Of a DNA stretch of 22,739 nt, positions 14,877 through 22,739 are shown piece after piece. The notes beneath the pieces were generated by a model, which saw only the letters and a list, made by a program, of their open reading frames with translations, did no database searches and was not told where the DNA came from. Numbering within the stretch: the first letter of the stretch is position 1; each line of letters begins with the position of its first letter. The stretch spans positions 1-22,739 of the forward strand of contig URAN01000045.1 in assembly GCA_900545865.1 (NCBI GenBank). The letters run 5' to 3'. Source of the DNA: an uncultured Eubacteriales bacterium (GTDB lineage: Bacteria > Bacillota > Clostridia > Monoglobales > Monoglobaceae). A program made the position numbers and the translations under genes.

Positions 14877-14906
14877 ATTTTACCCTTTTGTGTTCCAAAG
14901 CGACAA
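14877..14906 (-). promoter_or_regulatory. Possible promoter of the ftsE cluster
   Basis: On the - strand: TTGTCG (14901-14906), 18-base spacer, TAAAAT (14877-14882). It lies just after the stop of the regulator gene. The match is moderate (4/6 and 5/6). Confidence 0.45.
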
Positions 14907-14908
14907 CG

Positions 14909-15997
14909 TTAGATTCGTGTCGGTTCGGATGTCAGGTACTTGTTTACCATCATCGCAACCTTGAATATAATAGCGTCATCAAATTCGCGCAAGTCAAGAC
15001 CGGTAAGCTTTTTAATCTTATCCAGACGATAAACAAGAGTGTTTCTGTGAACGAATAACTTTCTCGATGTTTCCGATACGTTAAGGTTGTTCTCAAAGAA
15101 CTTTTGTATCGTATAAATCGTTTCGCTGTCAAGAACGTTGATAGATTCTTTCTTGAATACCTCGTTAAGGAACAATTCGCACAGAGTGGTAGGCAGCTGG
15201 TAAATAAGTCTGCCTATTCCCAGATTGTCATAGCTTATAACATTCTTTTCGGTGTCGAATACCTTTCCGACCTCGAGCGCAATTCTCGCCTCGCGGTAAG
15301 CCTGTGCAAGCTCTTGAATCGTGTCAACGATTGTCGAAATACCGACCGAAGTGCTTATCATTCCCTCACCTGCGAGAGTATCATAGATAACTTGTCCGAG
15401 CTGAATCGTCTTTTCCTTTGAAATTTCGTCCTCAAACTCTTTGATTACAACAAGGTCATTGTCATCGATTCTGATAACAAAATCTCTCTTTTTGTCGGGG
15501 AAGAGATTCTGAAGAATATCAACAACCGAATTTTCGGCGGCGTTGTCCTTTATACGAACAAGATAAACAACGCGCTTTGCCTCGGTTGTGAGATGAAGCT
15601 CTCTCGTTCTGAATATAACGTCACCGGGCATAATGTTGTCGAGTATTATGTTCTTGACAAAGCTGTTCTTGTCATACTTTTCGTCATAATACTGTTTTAA
15701 TGTAAGAAAATGTACGCCCATAAGCGAACAGGTGCTTGACGCAATCTCGTTATCACCCTCACAGAAAACAAGATATTCCATCTTGTTAAAAGTTTCGATT
15801 TTCTTATAAGTAAATCCGCCAATACATCTAACCTCTCCGGACGTATCGAATACGGTAAAGATATTATCCACCGTATTTCCTATACGCATCTCATCACTGC
15901 AAGCTATAACCGTTTCGGTATCATCGATTACACCCATAACCCTTTTTATGTCTTTTTTTAATTGGGTAAGAGTATTTTGAAACAGTCTGTTCTGCAT
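14909..15997 (-). CDS. PucR/CdaR-type transcriptional regulator
   Basis: The 362-residue protein ends in a PucR-type helix-turn-helix: TIQKFFENNLNVSETSRKLFVHRNTLVYRLDKIKKLTGLDLREFDDAI (about 301-345), where VSETSRKLFVHRNTLVYRL is the DNA-binding core. The middle (about 140-285) has the degenerate GGDEF-like CdaR region, with VGISTIVDTIQELAQAYREARIAL typical of it. The N-terminal 130 residues are a possible sensor domain I cannot name. GGAGG lies eight bases before the ATG and a good promoter lies at 16062-16090. Relatives sense metabolites such as sugar acids, purines or amino acids; the ligand here is unknown. It is divergent from apgM and upstream of ftsE on the same strand. Confidence 0.85.
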   Translation of the reverse strand: MQNRLFQNTLTQLKKDIKRVMGVIDDTETVIACSDEMRIGNTVDNIFTVFDTSGEVRCIGGFTYKKIETFNKMEYLVFCEGDNEIASSTCSLMGVHFLTLKQYYDEKYDKNSFVKNIILDNIMPGDVIFRTRELHLTTEAKRVVYLVRIKDNAAENSVVDILQNLFPDKKRDFVIRIDDNDLVVIKEFEDEISKEKTIQLGQVIYDTLAGEGMISTSVGISTIVDTIQELAQAYREARIALEVGKVFDTEKNVISYDNLGIGRLIYQLPTTLCELFLNEVFKKESINVLDSETIYTIQKFFENNLNVSETSRKLFVHRNTLVYRLDKIKKLTGLDLREFDDAIIFKVAMMVNKYLTSEPTRI

Positions 15998-16061
15998 TTA
16001 TACCACCTCCGATAATTATAGAAAACACTCTTAAAAAATAAAGCAATTTTCAATCCATTAT

Positions 16062-16090
16062 ATTATAACTCTAATCTTTAAAAAAATCAA
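16062..16090 (-). promoter_or_regulatory. Sigma-A promoter of the PucR/CdaR-type regulator
   Basis: On the - strand: TTGATT (16085-16090), 17-base spacer, TATAAT (16062-16067). The start site would lie near 16055, about 58 bases before the ATG. Confidence 0.8.
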
Positions 16091-16135
16091 GAATTTTTTG
16101 TTTAAATTTTATAGAAAAGTAATAAATTATATATC

Positions 16136-16164
16136 TTGACAGTATCGGGCACTTAGGGTATAAT
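16136..16164 (+). promoter_or_regulatory. Sigma-A promoter of apgM
   Basis: TTGACA (16136-16141), 17-base spacer, TATAAT (16159-16164), a perfect match. The leader of about 85 bases contains a small hairpin GCCGC-GAAT-GCGGC (16226-16239) just before the ribosome site. Confidence 0.9.
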
Positions 16165-16256
16165 ATTTATTTGGTGATTTAATATAAAAAATTGCCCCAA
16201 AATTAATCTTTATTCGAAAATCAATGCCGCGAATGCGGCGGATTGGAGTTGTATTT

Positions 16257-17456
16257 ATGAAATATGTTGTTATACTTACGGACGGAGCGGCGGATACCCC
16301 GGTCAAAGAACTGGGCGGAAAGACACCTCTCGAAACGGCGAAAAAACCGAATATTGATGCGCTTGCGCGCCGCGGTGAGGTGGGAATGGTTACGACCGTC
16401 CCCGAGGGCTATCCCCCCGGCAGCGATGTTGCAAACCTCGCCGTGTTTGGCTATGACCCCCAAAAATACTATACGGGACGGTCTCCGCTCGAGGCGGTTT
16501 CAATCGGTGTTCCGCTTGAACTTACCGATACGACTTTTCGCGCGAACGTTGTCACTCTGTCGGATGACGAAAAGTACGAGGATAAAACAATGGTCGATTA
16601 CAGCTCGGACGAAATTTCGACCGAAGAAGCTCACGCTCTCATAGATGCGCTGAATGCCGAGCTGGCGTGTGACGATTACGAATTTTTCGGCGGAACGAGC
16701 TATCGGCATCTTTTGGTATGGCACAATAAGGAAAACGATTTTTCGCTCACACCTCCGCATGACATCTCGGGGCGTGTTGTCGGTGAATACCTGCCGAAAG
16801 ACGAAACGCTTTTAAATCTTATGAAAAAGAGCTATGAGATATTAAAAGACCACCCGATAAACAAAAAGCGTATCGAGCGCGGCCTGCATCCGGCAAACTC
16901 GGTTTGGATTTGGGGCAACGGCACAAAGCCGAATCTCGATACCTACGCCGAAAAATTCAATCTTAAAGGTGCGGTAATATCGGCGGTTGATTTGATAAAG
17001 GGAATAGGTCATTGCGCAGGTCTTGACGTTGTTGAGGTTGAGGGCGCAACGGGAACGGTTCACACCAATTTTGACGGAAAAGCAAAGGCGGCAACGGACG
17101 CATTGAAGAACGGAGCGGACTTTGTATATGTTCATCTCGAGGCGGCGGACGAAGCAGGGCACAGACACGAGATTGATAACAAGGTCAAGTCGGTTGAGCT
17201 TATTGACGAAAAGATAGTAAAACCGATTGTTGATATGCTCAAAGAAAGCGGTGAGGATTATCACATTCTTTTGATGCCCGACCACCCGACACCGCTCAAT
17301 ATTATGACGCACACATCCGACCCCGTTCCGTATATCCTCTATAAGAGCGAAGCGGAATCCGATTCGGGCGTTGAGACATATAACGAAAAGACCGCGGCAG
17401 CGACAAACAGGTACAGCGAGAGAGGTTATACTCTTATTTCAAAACTGTTGTCATAA
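16257..17456 (+). CDS. apgM: Cofactor-independent phosphoglycerate mutase, archaeal type
   Basis: This enzyme interconverts 3- and 2-phosphoglycerate in glycolysis. It belongs to the alkaline-phosphatase-like ApgM family: ILTDGAAD at the N-terminus (metal Asp at D9), PGSDVANLAVFGYDP (54-68) with the catalytic Ser S56, YYTGRSPLEA (71-80), HLEAADEAGHRHE with metal ligands, and LLMPDHPTP with the last metal Asp and His. Its 399 residues match the family (about 400). The frame is open from 16224, but GGAG eight bases before the ATG at 16257 and the conserved MKYVVILTDG start fix the beginning. It is a single gene with its own strong promoter; purA behind it has another. Confidence 0.95.
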   Translation: MKYVVILTDGAADTPVKELGGKTPLETAKKPNIDALARRGEVGMVTTVPEGYPPGSDVANLAVFGYDPQKYYTGRSPLEAVSIGVPLELTDTTFRANVVTLSDDEKYEDKTMVDYSSDEISTEEAHALIDALNAELACDDYEFFGGTSYRHLLVWHNKENDFSLTPPHDISGRVVGEYLPKDETLLNLMKKSYEILKDHPINKKRIERGLHPANSVWIWGNGTKPNLDTYAEKFNLKGAVISAVDLIKGIGHCAGLDVVEVEGATGTVHTNFDGKAKAATDALKNGADFVYVHLEAADEAGHRHEIDNKVKSVELIDEKIVKPIVDMLKESGEDYHILLMPDHPTPLNIMTHTSDPVPYILYKSEAESDSGVETYNEKTAAATNRYSERGYTLISKLLS

Positions 17457-17496
17457 AATGTTTATAAAAAGTTAAGGTATAAATTTCAAAAAGCAC

Positions 17497-17525
17497 TTGC
17501 ATTTTGCGGCGTTTTTTGGTATTAT
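17497..17525 (+). promoter_or_regulatory. Sigma-A promoter of purA
   Basis: TTGCAT (17497-17502), 17-base spacer, TATTAT (17520-17525). The leader of about 125 bases holds two hairpins: GCGGC/GCCGC (17545-17562) and CGTTAAA/TTTAACG (17571-17605). No known purine riboswitch pattern is present. Confidence 0.75.
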
Positions 17526-17657
17526 ATTTATGTATGTTTCATTTGCGGCTCGATTCCGCCGCGATAAGTCCGTTAAAGCGGCACGTTTTATGCGGATTTT
17601 TAACGAGGTTTCGGCGCAGATAAATATTGAAGCGAAATAGTGAAATGAGGTAATGTA

Positions 17658-18929
17658 ATGTCAACAAAGGTTGTTATCGGCGCCCAGTGGGGCGATGAAG
17701 GCAAAGGAAAAGCAATCGATATTCTTGCAGCGGAGTCAGACGTTGTTGTCAGAACCTCCGGCGGAAACAATGCCGGACACACAATAGAGGCTGACGGGGT
17801 TACTTATAAACTCCATCTTATGCCGTCGGGAATATTGAATCCGAGAACTCTGAATATTATCGGTATGGGCGTTGTTATTGACCCCAAGGTTCTTTTGGAC
17901 GAAATAGACGGTATGCAATGCCAGGGTATCAGTACAAAAAATCTTAAAATCGACGCGAGAGCGCACGTTATTATGCCGTACCACATCGCACTTGACGGGC
18001 TTTCGGAAAAAGCGCGCGGCAAGGGCGACATCGGCACAACCAAAAAGGGAATCGGCCCGTGTTATATGGATAAGACCGAGCGTTCGGGTATTCGTATGTG
18101 CGATTTGATAAACCCCGAAAAATTCAAGGCTATGGTTGCCGAAAACCTCAAAATAAAGAATAAGATAATCGAGTTTGTCTATGGCGGCGAACCGTTTGAC
18201 GCCGATAAAATCGTTGAGGAATACAGCGAGTACGCAAAAAGGCTTGCGCCTTATGTCACCGACACCACGCCTGTTTTATATGAAAGTATAAAATCGGGTA
18301 AAGATGTGTTGTTTGAGGGCGCACAGGGTATCTTGCTCGATATAGATTTGGGAACATACCCTTATGTTACGTCATCGCACCCGATTTCGGGCGGCGTGTG
18401 CGTAGGAAGCGGTATCGGACCTATGATGATTGACGAATGTATCGGTATAATGAAAGGCTATGTCACAAGAGTCGGCAACGGGCCTTTCCCGACAGAGTTA
18501 AATGACGAAATCGGCGAGAGCATCCGCCAAAACGGTCACGAATTCGGTACGACCACCGGCCGTCCGCGCAGAACGGGCTGGTTTGACGCGGTTATTGCAA
18601 AATACGCGGTTCGCACAAACTCTCTTACCTCAATTGTTTTGAATAAAATCGACCCTCTCGGCGGTATCGGAAAAATCAAAATATGTGTGGCTTATGAAAA
18701 AGATGGCGTTCTTATTAACGATTTTCCGCCGACTCTCGAAGAGCTTGCAAGGTGCAAGCCCGTGTATGAAGAACTCGACGGCTGGAACGAGGATATAAGT
18801 GATATTAAAGACTTTCGTATGTTGCCGCCCGCTGTGCAAAAATATGTTCATCGTATAGAAGAGCTTTGCGAGTGTAAGGTTTCTTCAATCGGCGTCGGCC
18901 CGGGTAGAGACCAGAATATAGAGGTATAA
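17658..18929 (+). CDS. purA: Adenylosuccinate synthase
   Basis: The enzyme makes adenylosuccinate from IMP, aspartate and GTP, the first step from IMP to AMP. The GTP-binding start VIGAQWGDEGKGKAIDILA (6-24) with catalytic D13, and NNAGHT (37-42) with H41, are intact. EGAQGILLDIDLGTYPYVTSS and TTTGRPRRTGWFDAV are typical of the family. Its 423 residues are standard length. GAGGT lies six bases before the ATG. It heads a likely + strand unit with the small Lys-rich protein, upp and the FAD oxidoreductase, with gaps of 52, 108 and 32 bases and no strong terminator until 21451. Confidence 0.98.
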   Translation: MSTKVVIGAQWGDEGKGKAIDILAAESDVVVRTSGGNNAGHTIEADGVTYKLHLMPSGILNPRTLNIIGMGVVIDPKVLLDEIDGMQCQGISTKNLKIDARAHVIMPYHIALDGLSEKARGKGDIGTTKKGIGPCYMDKTERSGIRMCDLINPEKFKAMVAENLKIKNKIIEFVYGGEPFDADKIVEEYSEYAKRLAPYVTDTTPVLYESIKSGKDVLFEGAQGILLDIDLGTYPYVTSSHPISGGVCVGSGIGPMMIDECIGIMKGYVTRVGNGPFPTELNDEIGESIRQNGHEFGTTTGRPRRTGWFDAVIAKYAVRTNSLTSIVLNKIDPLGGIGKIKICVAYEKDGVLINDFPPTLEELARCKPVYEELDGWNEDISDIKDFRMLPPAVQKYVHRIEELCECKVSSIGVGPGRDQNIEV

Positions 18930-18981
18930 TTTTTTTTAAAACGGATTGTTACAGATTAAATTTGAAAGGAGCGATGATGGT

Positions 18982-19395
18982 ATGTCGGAAGATTCCAAAA
19001 AGAAAAAGGTGTCGTCCGCCGAAAAGGCCGAAAAGGCTGAAAAAAAGGATAAGACAAAGGCGGTGCAGGATAAGCCTGTTGCTAAAAAGACGACTAAAAA
19101 AAGTGCAAAATCCGACGATTCGGCAAACGGCATTCTTACCTATAAGGGCAAGCCGCTTGTTCGCTGCGGAAACGTCATCTATTACGGCAAACCCGAAGAT
19201 AAATACGTTGCGGTATTCCGCCTTGAGGATAACAAGCCTCTCGGCGATATTCAGGTTGCCCAAAAGGTTATTGTTGAGCTTAAAACAAATGAAGGAAAGA
19301 GTTCCGCACTCATTCGCCAAGCAGAGCGCGAGGGTCTTTATAAGGCTCTTGACGTTGGTATGTATTGGCTTGAACAGGCTCTCGAAAACGGCTGA
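18982..19395 (+). CDS. Small protein with Lys-rich tail and compact C-terminal domain, unknown function
   Basis: I do not recognise the family. The 137-residue protein has a disordered, highly charged N-terminal half (about 1-52, repeats of KK, EKAEK and DK) and a compact C-terminal domain (about 53-137). That domain starts NGILTYKGKPLVRCGNVIYYG, goes on through YVAVFRLEDNK and VIVELKTNE, and ends in helices (LIRQAEREGLYKALDVGMYWLEQAL). A Lys-rich tail of this kind often serves RNA, DNA or ribosome binding. An in-frame TTG at 18946 is upstream, but AAAGGAG (18965-18971) lies ten bases before the ATG at 18982. It sits between purA and upp. The 108-base gap after it includes an 11-bp hairpin (19400-19425) without a U-run. 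Confidence 0.8.
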   Translation: MSEDSKKKKVSSAEKAEKAEKKDKTKAVQDKPVAKKTTKKSAKSDDSANGILTYKGKPLVRCGNVIYYGKPEDKYVAVFRLEDNKPLGDIQVAQKVIVELKTNEGKSSALIRQAEREGLYKALDVGMYWLEQALENG

Positions 19396-19399
19396 TTTT

Positions 19400-19425
19400 T
19401 ACGGCGTTGCTTTTGCAGCGCCGTA
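19400..19425 (+). terminator. Hairpin after the Lys-rich small protein, doubtful terminator
   Basis: TACGGCGTTGC (19400-19410) pairs with GCAGCGCCGTA (19415-19425) around a TTTT loop, with one G-T pair. AAATTTAAG follows rather than a T-run, so it may be a weak stop, an RNA-processing site or a 3' stabiliser. Confidence 0.4.
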
Positions 19426-19503
19426 AATTTAAGAATTTAAAAAATTCTGCTTGTCCGCGGCAGAGTAAAACAGCACGGACAGAAAGGTTTAAGGTATAAT
19501 TAT

Positions 19504-20133
19504 ATGAACAAACAAGTACATGAGATGAATCATCCTTTGATAATGCACAAAATTTCTATTTTGAGAAATGAAGCGACCCCCGTTAAGGAGTTTCGTGAAT
19601 TGGTAAACGAGATTGCCCTTTTAATGGGATATGAGGCGACAAGAGATTTGGATATGGTTGAGCGCCCGGTTAAGACCCCGATTTGTGAAACAAACGGAAA
19701 GTTTATTTCAAAACAGGTGGCTCTCGTTCCCGTTCTCCGTGCAGGTCTCGGCATGGTTGACGCACTTATGAGTCTTATCCCTGCCGCAAAGGTCGGTCAC
19801 ATCGGTCTTTACCGCGACCCCGAAACGCACGTTCCCGTTGAGTATTACTGTAAGCTTCCGAATGATATTTCCGAGCGTCAGGCTATCGTTCTCGACCCGA
19901 TGCTTGCAACGGGCGGCAGCGCGGCGGCGGCAATCGACTTCCTCAAAGAACACGGCGCAAAGAGAATAAAGCTTATGTGTATCATTGCCGCACCCGAGGG
20001 CGTTGAGGCTGTTACAAAGGCTCACCCCGATGTAGAGGTGTTCTGCGGAGTTATCGATGAAAAGCTCAATGAAAACTGCTATATTGTTCCGGGTCTCGGC
20101 GATGCGGGCGACAGATTATTCGGTACGCTTTAA
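19504..20133 (+). CDS. upp: Uracil phosphoribosyltransferase
   Basis: The enzyme salvages uracil to UMP using PRPP. The 209-residue length is standard. The conserved stretches are HPLIMHKISILRNEAT near the start, VPVLRAGLGMVDALMSLIP, HIGLYRDPETHVPVEYYCKLP, the PRPP loop VLDPMLATGGSAAAAI, and the uracil-binding end YIVPGLGDAGDRLFGT. AAGG nine bases before the ATG serves as the ribosome site. It lies 32 bases before the FAD oxidoreductase and is probably co-transcribed with it. Confidence 0.98.
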   Translation: MNKQVHEMNHPLIMHKISILRNEATPVKEFRELVNEIALLMGYEATRDLDMVERPVKTPICETNGKFISKQVALVPVLRAGLGMVDALMSLIPAAKVGHIGLYRDPETHVPVEYYCKLPNDISERQAIVLDPMLATGGSAAAAIDFLKEHGAKRIKLMCIIAAPEGVEAVTKAHPDVEVFCGVIDEKLNENCYIVPGLGDAGDRLFGTL

Positions 20134-20165
20134 TCAAAATATAATAATATGGAGAGGACAGCGTT

Positions 20166-21431
20166 ATGGATAAGATAAAATTGACAACGGAAATAGAACA
20201 TAAAGGCGATTTTGACGTAATAGTTGCCGGCGGTGGACTTGCGGGCGTTGCGGCGGCTGTTTCGGCGGCGAGAAAAGGGAAGAGCGTCCTGCTTATCGAA
20301 AAGACTATTTGTCTCGGCGGACTTGCGACAATCGGACTGGTTAATCTCTTTGTTCCGATGTGCAACGGCAGAGGAACTCAGATAATTAAGGGTATGGCGG
20401 ACGAACTGTTTCATCTTTCGATTAAATACGGTTTTGACAGCTTTCCAAAATGCTGGCAGGACGGAACTCAAAGCGAGAACGGTCCGCGGTATCTGACTAG
20501 ATTCTCAGCACCGATATTCACTATTACTTTGAGCGAATATATGAAGAACGAAGGGGTAACCGTATTATATGATACAATTGTGTCGCACGCGGTTATGAAC
20601 GACGGACACTGTGACGGTGTTGTTGTTGAAAACAAGAGCGGAAGCGGCTATTATACAGCCAAAATGTTCGTTGATACAACAGGTGACGCCGATTTGATGC
20701 GTTTTGCAAAAATGCCGACCGTTCAAGGCGGAAATTATCATACAATGTACGCATTCGGTGCGGATTTGGAAAGTTGTCAATACGCGGTTGATAAGAATGA
20801 CATCGGAAAGATGTATAAATTCTTCAACGGCGGCGTTGCGGATTTGTACGGCAAGGGTCACCCCGAGGGCAAGCCGCTTTGGAAAGGCGCGGACGCGCAG
20901 GATTTGACCGATTATGTTACGGAAAATCATATTGAAATGCTGAGCAAAATTAAAGAAAGCAACAGATGTGAGCGCGACATATTCTGCCTTCCGACCATGC
21001 CACAGCTTCGAACGACCTGTCATTTGGACGGTGACGCGACATTTGTTGAGGGTGACGCATACAAGCACTTTGACGATTCAATCGCCGCTATATGCGATTT
21101 TGACCGCCGTGATTACCTCTATGAGGTGCGGTACGGCGTTTTGGTCAAGACGGGCTTTGACAATATTATAACAGCCGGCAGATGCGCGTCTGCGGACGGA
21201 TACGGCTGGGATGTCTTGCGTGTTATTCCTCCGGCAATCATCACGGGTCAGGCTGCGGGCGATGCCTGCGCACAGGCAATCGATACGGATAAACCGATAT
21301 ACGGCATAGACATAAAGACCTTGCAGAATACTTTAGAGAGCGAGAACGTTATGATTCATTTTGGCGATTCGCTCATTCCCGATACCTCGAAAGAGGGTGT
21401 CGGCGAAAAGGTCGATATAGGTCATATTTAA
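20166..21431 (+). CDS. FAD-dependent oxidoreductase (FAD_oxidored family)
   Basis: A flavoprotein with an N-terminal Rossmann fold: DVIVAGGGLAGVAAAVSAAR (17-36; GxGxxG with G22, G24, G27) and the ribose-binding acidic residue E45 in LLIEK. CLGGLATIGLVNLFVPMCNGRG (49-70) matches the pattern of the FAD_oxidored family (fumarate reductase/HdrA-like flavoproteins of unclear substrate). The C-terminal FAD signature is NIITAGRCASADGYGWDVLRVIPPAIITGQAAG. There is no signal peptide or Fe-S motif. GAGAGG lies eight bases before the ATG. The gene ends the purA-upp unit at a strong terminator (21451-21490). The substrate is unknown. Confidence 0.88.
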   Translation: MDKIKLTTEIEHKGDFDVIVAGGGLAGVAAAVSAARKGKSVLLIEKTICLGGLATIGLVNLFVPMCNGRGTQIIKGMADELFHLSIKYGFDSFPKCWQDGTQSENGPRYLTRFSAPIFTITLSEYMKNEGVTVLYDTIVSHAVMNDGHCDGVVVENKSGSGYYTAKMFVDTTGDADLMRFAKMPTVQGGNYHTMYAFGADLESCQYAVDKNDIGKMYKFFNGGVADLYGKGHPEGKPLWKGADAQDLTDYVTENHIEMLSKIKESNRCERDIFCLPTMPQLRTTCHLDGDATFVEGDAYKHFDDSIAAICDFDRRDYLYEVRYGVLVKTGFDNIITAGRCASADGYGWDVLRVIPPAIITGQAAGDACAQAIDTDKPIYGIDIKTLQNTLESENVMIHFGDSLIPDTSKEGVGEKVDIGHI

Positions 21432-21450
21432 TTTAATATTCAATGATGTT

Positions 21451-21490
21451 AAAAATAAGCTCGGCAGCTGAATAACCGAGCTTATTTTTT
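21451..21490 (+). terminator. Rho-independent terminator after the FAD oxidoreductase
   Basis: A perfect 14-bp stem pairs AAAAATAAGCTCGG (21451-21464) with 21476-21489 around an 11-base loop; the 3' arm ends in seven Ts (21484-21490). Confidence 0.92.
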
Positions 21491-21594
21491 CGAATTTTTA
21501 TAATGAAACAGGCGTTTTTTGAGAGCAAAAATTATGCGGAAATACGTCCGAAACGACCCGATTCGGGGCATAAATTTATAAAAATTTTGAGAAG

Positions 21595-21663
21595 TTTACA
21601 ATTTGTTTACAATCCCCGTAAACGCTTAAACCACGCTGTTTGTCGCTGATAAAATTCTGTAAC
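21595..21663. promoter_or_regulatory. Two WalR (YycF)-like boxes upstream of the NlpC/P60 gene
   Basis: On the - strand, TGTAAA-CAAAT-TGTAAA (21595-21611) is a perfect match to the WalR direct repeat TGTWAH-N5-TGTWAH. On the + strand, TGATAA-AATTC-TGTAAC (21647-21663) fits the same spacing with one mismatch. The second lies about 36 bases before the -35 box. WalR controls cell-wall hydrolase genes in many Bacillota. The rest of the gap 21491-21680 holds no gene I can support. Confidence 0.55.
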
Positions 21664-21699
21664 AAACGGCGGTTTGAGAATCGATTTGACAATTTTGTA

Positions 21700-21728
21700 T
21701 TGACTTTTCGGCGAAACGGGTGTATAAT
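21700..21728 (+). promoter_or_regulatory. Sigma-A promoter of the NlpC/P60 gene
   Basis: TTGACT (21700-21705), 17-base spacer, TATAAT (21723-21728). A second TTGACA (21686-21691) lies just upstream. The leader of about 165 bases contains an AAAGCGAA/TTCGCTTT hairpin (about 21747-21782). Confidence 0.87.
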
Positions 21729-21900
21729 ATTAACAATTTCATTTTGAAAGCGAATTATAACCTGATTGAAAATTTCGCTTTTGAATTTGGAATTTTACTC
21801 AATTTAACGATACGGGAAAGAGTTTGTTTCCGCATAAATACGTTAGAGAAAGAAGGGGTTTTGGGAAATACTGTATCTTAAAATTTTGGAGGTTTTAAAT

Positions 21901-22608
21901 TTGAATTTTTCAAGAAATTTGAAAAGGATATTTAGTTTTATCAGTGCAATGGTGTTGACTCTCTCTTTTGCCGCATCTGTTTCGGCAACGGAAGAGCCTA
22001 TCGATTACGGACAGTTATACGGTGTTGTAAACATTGATTCGCTCAATGTAAGAGAATACTCTGATATAGATTCTCCGGTAATTGCTGAACTGAAGAAAAA
22101 TACATATGTCAGAGTAAATTGGATAGAACCCGATTGGGTATGTGTGGCTTATAACAACGATGGTCTTATGGGATATGTTTCGTCCGAATACATAAATGTG
22201 TTCGAGGGTGAAATCCCCGACTTTACATCCGCGCCCGGACAGGCGGCGGTTGACCTCGCGGCTACTTTCCTCGGTGTTCCTTATGTTTGGGGCGGTACAA
22301 GCCCTGCCGGATTTGACTGCAGCGGTCTTATGCAATATGTTTATAACCAGCTCGGTTACAAAATTAACCGCGTTGCGGCAGACCAGATGAAAAACGGTAT
22401 AGCCGTATCGAGAGAAAATCTTATGCCGGGTGACCTTGTAGGATTCTACAGCAGCCCCGGAAGCGGCTATGTCAGCCACATCGGTATGTATGTCGGCGAC
22501 GGAATGATGATACACGCACCGCACACGGGTGATGTTGTTAAGTACACAAGCATCGACGGCAGCTATTATTCATCACGCTTTGCCGGCGGAAGAAGAATTA
22601 TGTATTAA
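21901..22608 (+). CDS. Secreted SH3b-NlpC/P60 peptidoglycan hydrolase
   Basis: The enzyme should cut peptide stems of peptidoglycan as a cysteine endopeptidase. The order is: signal peptide (1-29, cleavage after VSA), bacterial SH3 domain (about 38-101, with SLNVREYSD and WVCVAY..GLMGYVSSEYINV), short linker, NlpC/P60 domain (about 113-235). The catalytic residues are C140 in FDCSG, H193 in SHIGMYVG and H205 in MIHAPH. The start is TTG at 21901, seven bases after GGAGGT (21888-21893); an in-frame TTG at 21886 overlaps that ribosome site and is rejected. The length, 235 residues, is compact for the family. Expression is likely controlled from the 21700 promoter with WalR-like boxes upstream. 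It is a possible partner for the hydrolase-less FtsEX system, unproven. Confidence 0.95.
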   Translation: MNFSRNLKRIFSFISAMVLTLSFAASVSATEEPIDYGQLYGVVNIDSLNVREYSDIDSPVIAELKKNTYVRVNWIEPDWVCVAYNNDGLMGYVSSEYINVFEGEIPDFTSAPGQAAVDLAATFLGVPYVWGGTSPAGFDCSGLMQYVYNQLGYKINRVAADQMKNGIAVSRENLMPGDLVGFYSSPGSGYVSHIGMYVGDGMMIHAPHTGDVVKYTSIDGSYYSSRFAGGRRIMY

Positions 22609-22627
22609 CATTTAATTTAAAAAGCTT

Positions 22628-22663
22628 ACAGCCGAAACGTTTTTGTCGTTTCGGCTGTTTTTT
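22628..22663 (+). terminator. Rho-independent terminator after the NlpC/P60 gene
   Basis: ACAGCCGAAAC (22628-22638) pairs with GTTTCGGCTGT (22648-22658) around a short loop, then T-run to 22663. The last 76 bases of the window hold no gene; GCGTTTGGG-like units recur at 22664-22687. Confidence 0.93.
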
Positions 22664-22739
22664 GCGTTTGGGGGCGTTTGGGCGTTTTGAAATTCAGCAC
22701 CCGATGTATACCCCGATTAGGTCATATGTCAGCAACAGC

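Noticed and set aside
16224..16256. Longer N-terminus for apgM from an upstream ATG
   Set aside because: No ribosome site before 16224; GGAG fits the ATG at 16257, where the conserved family start begins.
17532..17657. Purine riboswitch before purA
   Set aside because: Hairpins are present but the three-way-junction core of the purine aptamer is not.
21503..21649. 48-codon basic ORF just after the terminator at 21490
   Set aside because: No ribosome site and no promoter before it, and the WalR-like box falls inside it; chance ORF.

Overview
The window reads as a chromosome segment of a Gram-positive anaerobe of the Clostridia (Bacillota), probably an uncultured gut-type lineage. Pointers are the S-layer-homology protein, the ftsE-ftsX-coiled-coil-ctpA cell-wall cluster, strong AAGGAGG-type ribosome sites, TTG and GTG starts, near-consensus sigma-A promoters with 17-base spacers, archaeal-type phosphoglycerate mutase, and FHA/PP2C signalling genes. 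The genus cannot be fixed from the sequence. No rRNA, CRISPR array, integrase or insertion sequence was seen; this is core-type DNA with a few odd loci.

Layout. 1-4560 (+): end of a probable membrane-fusion protein, a MacB/LolD-type ABC ATPase, its FtsX-fold permease, and a secreted SLH protein, ended by a 15-bp hairpin shared with the convergent tetR gene. 4695-6256 (-): mrp (Fe-S carrier ATPase) then a TetR regulator, driven by a consensus promoter. 6565-6641 (-): tRNA-Arg(ACG). 6935-8629 (+): adenine deaminase. 8726-10351 (-): a PP2C-type phosphatase followed by a membrane-anchored FHA protein, with its own promoter. 10451-14751 (-): ftsE, ftsX, a short coiled-coil membrane protein, ctpA and an unknown 263-residue protein. 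14909-15997 (-): a PucR/CdaR-type regulator. From 16257 rightward (+): apgM, purA, a Lys-tailed small protein, upp, an FAD oxidoreductase, and a secreted SH3b-NlpC/P60 hydrolase.

How it fits together. Two themes recur. One is purine and pyrimidine salvage or synthesis: adenine deaminase, adenylosuccinate synthase, uracil phosphoribosyltransferase. The other is envelope remodelling: the SLH protein, FtsEX with its coiled-coil partner, CtpA, and NlpC/P60. FtsEX normally controls peptidoglycan hydrolases through a coiled-coil protein. Here that protein has no hydrolase domain, so any enzyme it controls must be encoded separately. The NlpC/P60 gene at the right end has sequences matching the WalR (YycF) direct-repeat box upstream of its promoter, which suggests control by the essential cell-wall two-component system.

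The items most worth following are the hydrolase-less FtsEX partner, the WalR-like boxes, the structured leader in front of ftsE, and a consensus rightward promoter at 6401 with no gene behind it.
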